This document shows, piece after piece, positions 61,405-64,000 of a DNA stretch of 64,000 bases. The notes under the pieces are model-generated. The model saw only the letters and a list, made by a program, of their open reading frames with translations, was not told where the DNA came from and made no database searches. Every line of letters starts with the position of its first letter. Position 1 is the stretch's first letter. Position numbers and translations under genes: made by a program. Source of the stretch: Niabella beijingensis. Its GTDB lineage: Bacteria > Bacteroidota > Bacteroidia > Chitinophagales > Chitinophagaceae. The DNA lies in assembly GCF_020034665.1 (NCBI RefSeq), contig NZ_JAIQDI010000002.1:558001-622000 (forward strand). Reading direction: 5' to 3'.

Positions 61405-62766
61405 ATGTCCACTAAACTCCTCATTATTGATGACGATATCGACCTGTGTCATTTATTGTCACGCTTTCTTTCAAAAAACGGATATGAGGTGGAGACCGCA
61501 TATTCAGGAAATAAGGGTCTGACTAAATATAAGGCAGACAAATATGATGCGGTCATTGCTGATTATCGCCTGGGTGATATGGATGGGGTAGATCTGGTAA
61601 GAGCGTTGAGGCAGTACGATGATCAGGCCGCTATATTGGTTATTACCGGTTATTCAGAAGTGAAACCGGCTGTGGAAGTCATTAAGCTGGGAGCCTTTGA
61701 CTATATCTCGAAACCGCTTATTCCGGAAGAGGTGCTCAGTATTTTGAACAGGATCGTAAACCGGCCGGAGCGGGATCCCGATGATGCGCCGACCACCGGA
61801 AGAACGGCTGTTACGGACGATGGTGAGGATTGTTACATCGGGAAATCGCTGCCTACCCTTCAGTTGTACCGCCAGGTGGAAGTGGTGGCTGCCACGAGGT
61901 ACAGTGTGATCCTTTACGGGGAAAGCGGTACCGGTAAAGAAGTGATTGCCCGGTCCATTCACCGGCGCAGCCAGCGTGCATCCGGACCTTTTGTGGCGCT
62001 GGATTGCGGTACGCTTTCGCGGGAGCTGGCCGGCAGCGAATTGTTTGGTCATATAAAAGGTTCTTTTACCGGGGCCATACAGGATAAGGAAGGACATTTT
62101 GAACTGGCGAACGGAGGGACTTTGTTCCTGGACGAGATCGGCAACCTGTCACCGGAGATACAGGCCGCATTGTTGCGCGTGATCCAGGAGCGGAAGTTTA
62201 AGCGGATCGGCAGTAACAAAGAGTTGCTGACCGATGTCCGGATCATTGTGGCCTCCAATGAAGACCTCCGGCAGGCCTGTCAGAACGGGAAATTCCGGGA
62301 AGATCTCTATCACCGGCTCAACGAATTCTCCATAGACCTGCCTCCGTTGCGGGAGCGCAGGGAAGACATCCGCCCGCTGGCCGATTTTTTTCTGCAAAAA
62401 TGCTGTGAGGAGAATGAAAAGACTGTTGACGGATTTAATGAAGAAGTATATGAATTATTCCAGAACTATGCATGGCCGGGTAACCTCCGGGAACTGAAAA
62501 ATATGATCCGGCGGGCGATCCTGCTGACACCGGAGCGCGCTACCGTGGATCGCACGGTTCTGCCACATGAGATCAGGGAAACAGAGCCGGAAGTAGCGGG
62601 TGAACAGGGGGCAACCACTGATCTTTTAAAGAAGGCCGCCGGACGGGCGGAATACCAGACGATCATGTCGGTACTGCAAAAAGTGAATTTCAATAAAAAG
62701 AAGGCGGCAGAGGTTTTAAATATCGACCGCAAGACCCTTTATAATAAACTAAAACCCTATGAATAA
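61405..62766 (+). CDS. NtrC-family sigma-54-dependent response regulator
   Basis: A 453-residue activator. The REC domain (1-118) has phospho-acceptor Asp53 (VIADYRLGDMD). The AAA+ domain (about 143-375) has Walker A GESGTGKE (172-179), the sigma-54 contact loop GSFTGA (219-224; the first Ala of the usual GAFTGA is Ser), Walker B GTLFLDEIG and the arginine-finger region LPPLRERREDI. The C-terminal Fis-type helix-turn-helix is NFNKKKAAEVLNIDRKTLYNKL. It turns on sigma-54 promoters when phosphorylated, presumably by the kinase at 59467. Confidence 0.95.
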   Translation: MSTKLLIIDDDIDLCHLLSRFLSKNGYEVETAYSGNKGLTKYKADKYDAVIADYRLGDMDGVDLVRALRQYDDQAAILVITGYSEVKPAVEVIKLGAFDYISKPLIPEEVLSILNRIVNRPERDPDDAPTTGRTAVTDDGEDCYIGKSLPTLQLYRQVEVVAATRYSVILYGESGTGKEVIARSIHRRSQRASGPFVALDCGTLSRELAGSELFGHIKGSFTGAIQDKEGHFELANGGTLFLDEIGNLSPEIQAALLRVIQERKFKRIGSNKELLTDVRIIVASNEDLRQACQNGKFREDLYHRLNEFSIDLPPLRERREDIRPLADFFLQKCCEENEKTVDGFNEEVYELFQNYAWPGNLRELKNMIRRAILLTPERATVDRTVLPHEIRETEPEVAGEQGATTDLLKKAAGRAEYQTIMSVLQKVNFNKKKAAEVLNIDRKTLYNKLKPYE

Positions 62767-62781
62767 GAAGTGGGGGCCTGC

Positions 62782-63252
62782 TTAACAGGGCGGCTGCTCG
62801 CCGATAAAACTGCGGATCCGTTTGATCCGGTCACGGGTATTCTGGATCTTTTCCTGTTGCTGCTGTAACAATGTTTCCAGTTCTTCGCTGATCTCATATT
62901 CTGTAAGAACGATCTCGTATGCCCGCAGTGCGGCATTTTCACTATACTCACAGGCGGCCAGCAGGGTCAGTGCGCCACTGCAGCGATAGGTATACCTGAG
63001 ACTTGTCCAGATATTGTATAAATAGCCTTTTACAAAAGCACTGGCATGCTCCGGGGCCTCCTGCTCAATGCATCGCCTTAAGACGGTAATGAAGGAACAA
63101 CCTTCAGCGATCAGCTCCTCAAAAAATTCGGCGAGATAATTACCGGTGCAGAGTTCCTTTATATTTTCATAGATCCTGATCCGGTCGGCATTGATTTTTA
63201 TCAGATCGCTGAGCAACCCCCTGTTCTTAATGGAATTTCCGCTACTGCGCAT
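62782..63252 (-). CDS. DUF2383-like helical-bundle protein (second copy)
   Basis: A 156-residue soluble helical protein, a divergent relative of the one at 49729. It has the same opening (LLSDLIKINADRIRIYENI), a middle helix with FFEELIAEGCSFITVLRRCIEQEAP, LLAACEYSENAALRAYEIVL, and a Gln-rich coiled coil near the C-terminus (LETLLQQQQEKIQNTRDRIK). Its stop lies 15 bp from that of the NtrC gene (convergent). The role is unknown; it may be a stress protein in the regulon of the nearby two-component system. Confidence 0.75.
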   Translation of the reverse strand: MRSSGNSIKNRGLLSDLIKINADRIRIYENIKELCTGNYLAEFFEELIAEGCSFITVLRRCIEQEAPEHASAFVKGYLYNIWTSLRYTYRCSGALTLLAACEYSENAALRAYEIVLTEYEISEELETLLQQQQEKIQNTRDRIKRIRSFIGEQPPC

Positions 63253-63327
63253 AAATGATACTAAGGTTTGCGAAGCCCTGCCGCTTCATGGTTTAAAAAA
63301 TAATATCCCGGTAAGGGGTATCTGTTA

Positions 63328-63359
63328 CCCGTTATGTGGATATTATTCCACACAACGGG
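63328..63359. terminator. Hairpin between the DUF4142 and DUF2383 genes
   Basis: The 12-bp arms cccgttatgtgg (63328-63339) and ccacacaacggg (63348-63359) pair with one mismatch around an 8-nt loop. It lies 22 bp after the stop of the minus-strand DUF4142 gene. There is no clear T tract on the minus strand, so a terminator role is probable but not certain. Confidence 0.45.
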
Positions 63360-63381
63360 CTGTTTGCGGATGGCTGCCGAA

Positions 63382-63951
63382 CTACTTCCAGTATTTTGTT
63401 TTTATACTTTTCGCACTATCCAGGTGTTGCCGGAGCATCGGGATCCTCCTGTCCGCGAATTCTCTTATGTCCGTATCGTCAGCCATTTTTACTGCTGCTT
63501 CAAATTCATCAAGTATATTTTTGTATCCGTCAATGGATGCATTGATATAAGCCTTGTCAAAACTGCTGCCCTGTAATGCCGCTAAATTTCCGGGTTTCCT
63601 GTCATTGCTCACTGTAGGGATGGCTACATTCTTTTGTGCTGCCAGCTGTGTGGCAGCCAGGTTCAGTTCTTCACAGACCTTCTGCTCGGTCCCCGAAAAT
63701 TCTTTTATTGTGGGAATGGTAGCCTTGCCTTCGGCCAATACGGACTGGTCCATTCCTTTCAGTGCTGCGTTGGCGATCCGCACCAGGAAAGCGGCGCTGG
63801 TACTGTCTGCGGTGCTGATAATACCTGCGGCATTACTGTCCTGTTTGACCTTATTAATAGAGTCTGCCCGGGCGACGGGATTTTTGGGAGTACCCGTGCA
63901 TGCGGCAATAAACAGGAGCGCTATAAAACTGATATAAATTGTTTTCATCAT
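63382..63951 (-). CDS. DUF4142 lipoprotein
   Basis: A 189-residue exported lipoprotein (lipobox LFIAAC, Cys18). The helical ferritin-like DUF4142 domain (about 50-185) shows TADSTSAAFLVRIANAALKGMDQS at its start, LQGSSFDKAYINASIDGYKNILDEFEAAV in the centre, and ADRRIPMLRQHLDSAKSI at the end. DUF4142 proteins are periplasmic, of unknown function, and often found in stress or envelope clusters. The upstream region is cut by the end of the window. Confidence 0.87.
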   Translation of the reverse strand: MMKTIYISFIALLFIAACTGTPKNPVARADSINKVKQDSNAAGIISTADSTSAAFLVRIANAALKGMDQSVLAEGKATIPTIKEFSGTEQKVCEELNLAATQLAAQKNVAIPTVSNDRKPGNLAALQGSSFDKAYINASIDGYKNILDEFEAAVKMADDTDIREFADRRIPMLRQHLDSAKSIKTKYWK

Positions 63952-64000
63952 TTTTAATTTTTAAGATCACAGGGATCGTTGAACAGGATCCGGTATAAAA

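Overview
The window is a chromosomal stretch of a Bacteroidota bacterium, most likely a Chitinophagaceae-type soil or plant-associated glycan degrader. This rests on three SusC/SusD pairs, two ECF sigma factors with FecR anti-sigma partners carrying DUF4974-like tails, many lipoproteins with a Cys lipobox, AT-rich promoters of the TAnnTTTG type, weak Shine-Dalgarno sequences and about 50% GC. I cannot name the genus. No tRNA, rRNA, CRISPR array, prophage or insertion sequence was seen.

Region 1 (1-11001): the 3' part of a GH127 beta-L-arabinofuranosidase gene with a one-base frameshift, then a polysaccharide utilisation locus (PUL). This PUL has FecR, an STN-domain SusC, SusD, a DUF1735/discoidin lipoprotein and an endonuclease/exonuclease/phosphatase lipoprotein. 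Its probable ECF sigma factor lies at the far end on the opposite strand.

Region 2 (11569-35103): a long plus-strand catabolic locus. It encodes an enolase-superfamily dehydratase, a 2-hydroxyacid dehydrogenase relative, a CE7 esterase, a sulfatase, a sialidase-like propeller, a GH36 alpha-galactosidase, an NHL propeller, a DapA-type lyase, a CE2 esterase and a second SusC/SusD pair closed by a clear terminator. After it come a small orphan protein, a sodium:solute symporter, a second DapA-type lyase, a secreted FG-GAP protein and an AraC regulator. Together they look like a route for an acetylated, possibly sulfated, galactose-containing glycan feeding sugar-acid dehydration and aldol cleavage.

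Region 3 (35377-39565): minus-strand housekeeping-type genes (metallophosphatase, VOC protein, Na+/H+ antiporter). Between the first two lies an array of about 4.7 copies of a 104-bp hairpin-forming repeat.

Region 4 (39844-49507, minus strand): a fructan-type PUL of SusC, SusD, two surface lipoproteins, a terminator and a GH32 fructanase. Upstream are a good promoter and two copies of a LacI-type operator.

Region 5 (49729-64000): stress and signalling accessory genes. It contains a DUF2383 protein, a DUF6496 histone-like protein followed by a 50-codon gene, and an unusual five-gene cluster of ECF sigma, FecR, an STN protein with GLxN repeats but no TonB receptor plug, a second GLxN-repeat protein and a DUF2807 protein. 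Next comes a patch of gene decay (DUF72 remnant, frameshifted small gene) holding a well-formed thiamine pyrophosphate riboswitch with terminator but no thiamine gene behind it. The window ends with a CHASE3-type histidine kinase, a lone receiver, an NtrC-type regulator, another DUF2383 protein and a DUF4142 lipoprotein.

The two most interesting signals are the sigma/FecR/GLxN-repeat cluster at 52258-57254 and the orphan TPP riboswitch at 58672-58794. The hairpin repeat array at 36702-37190 comes next.
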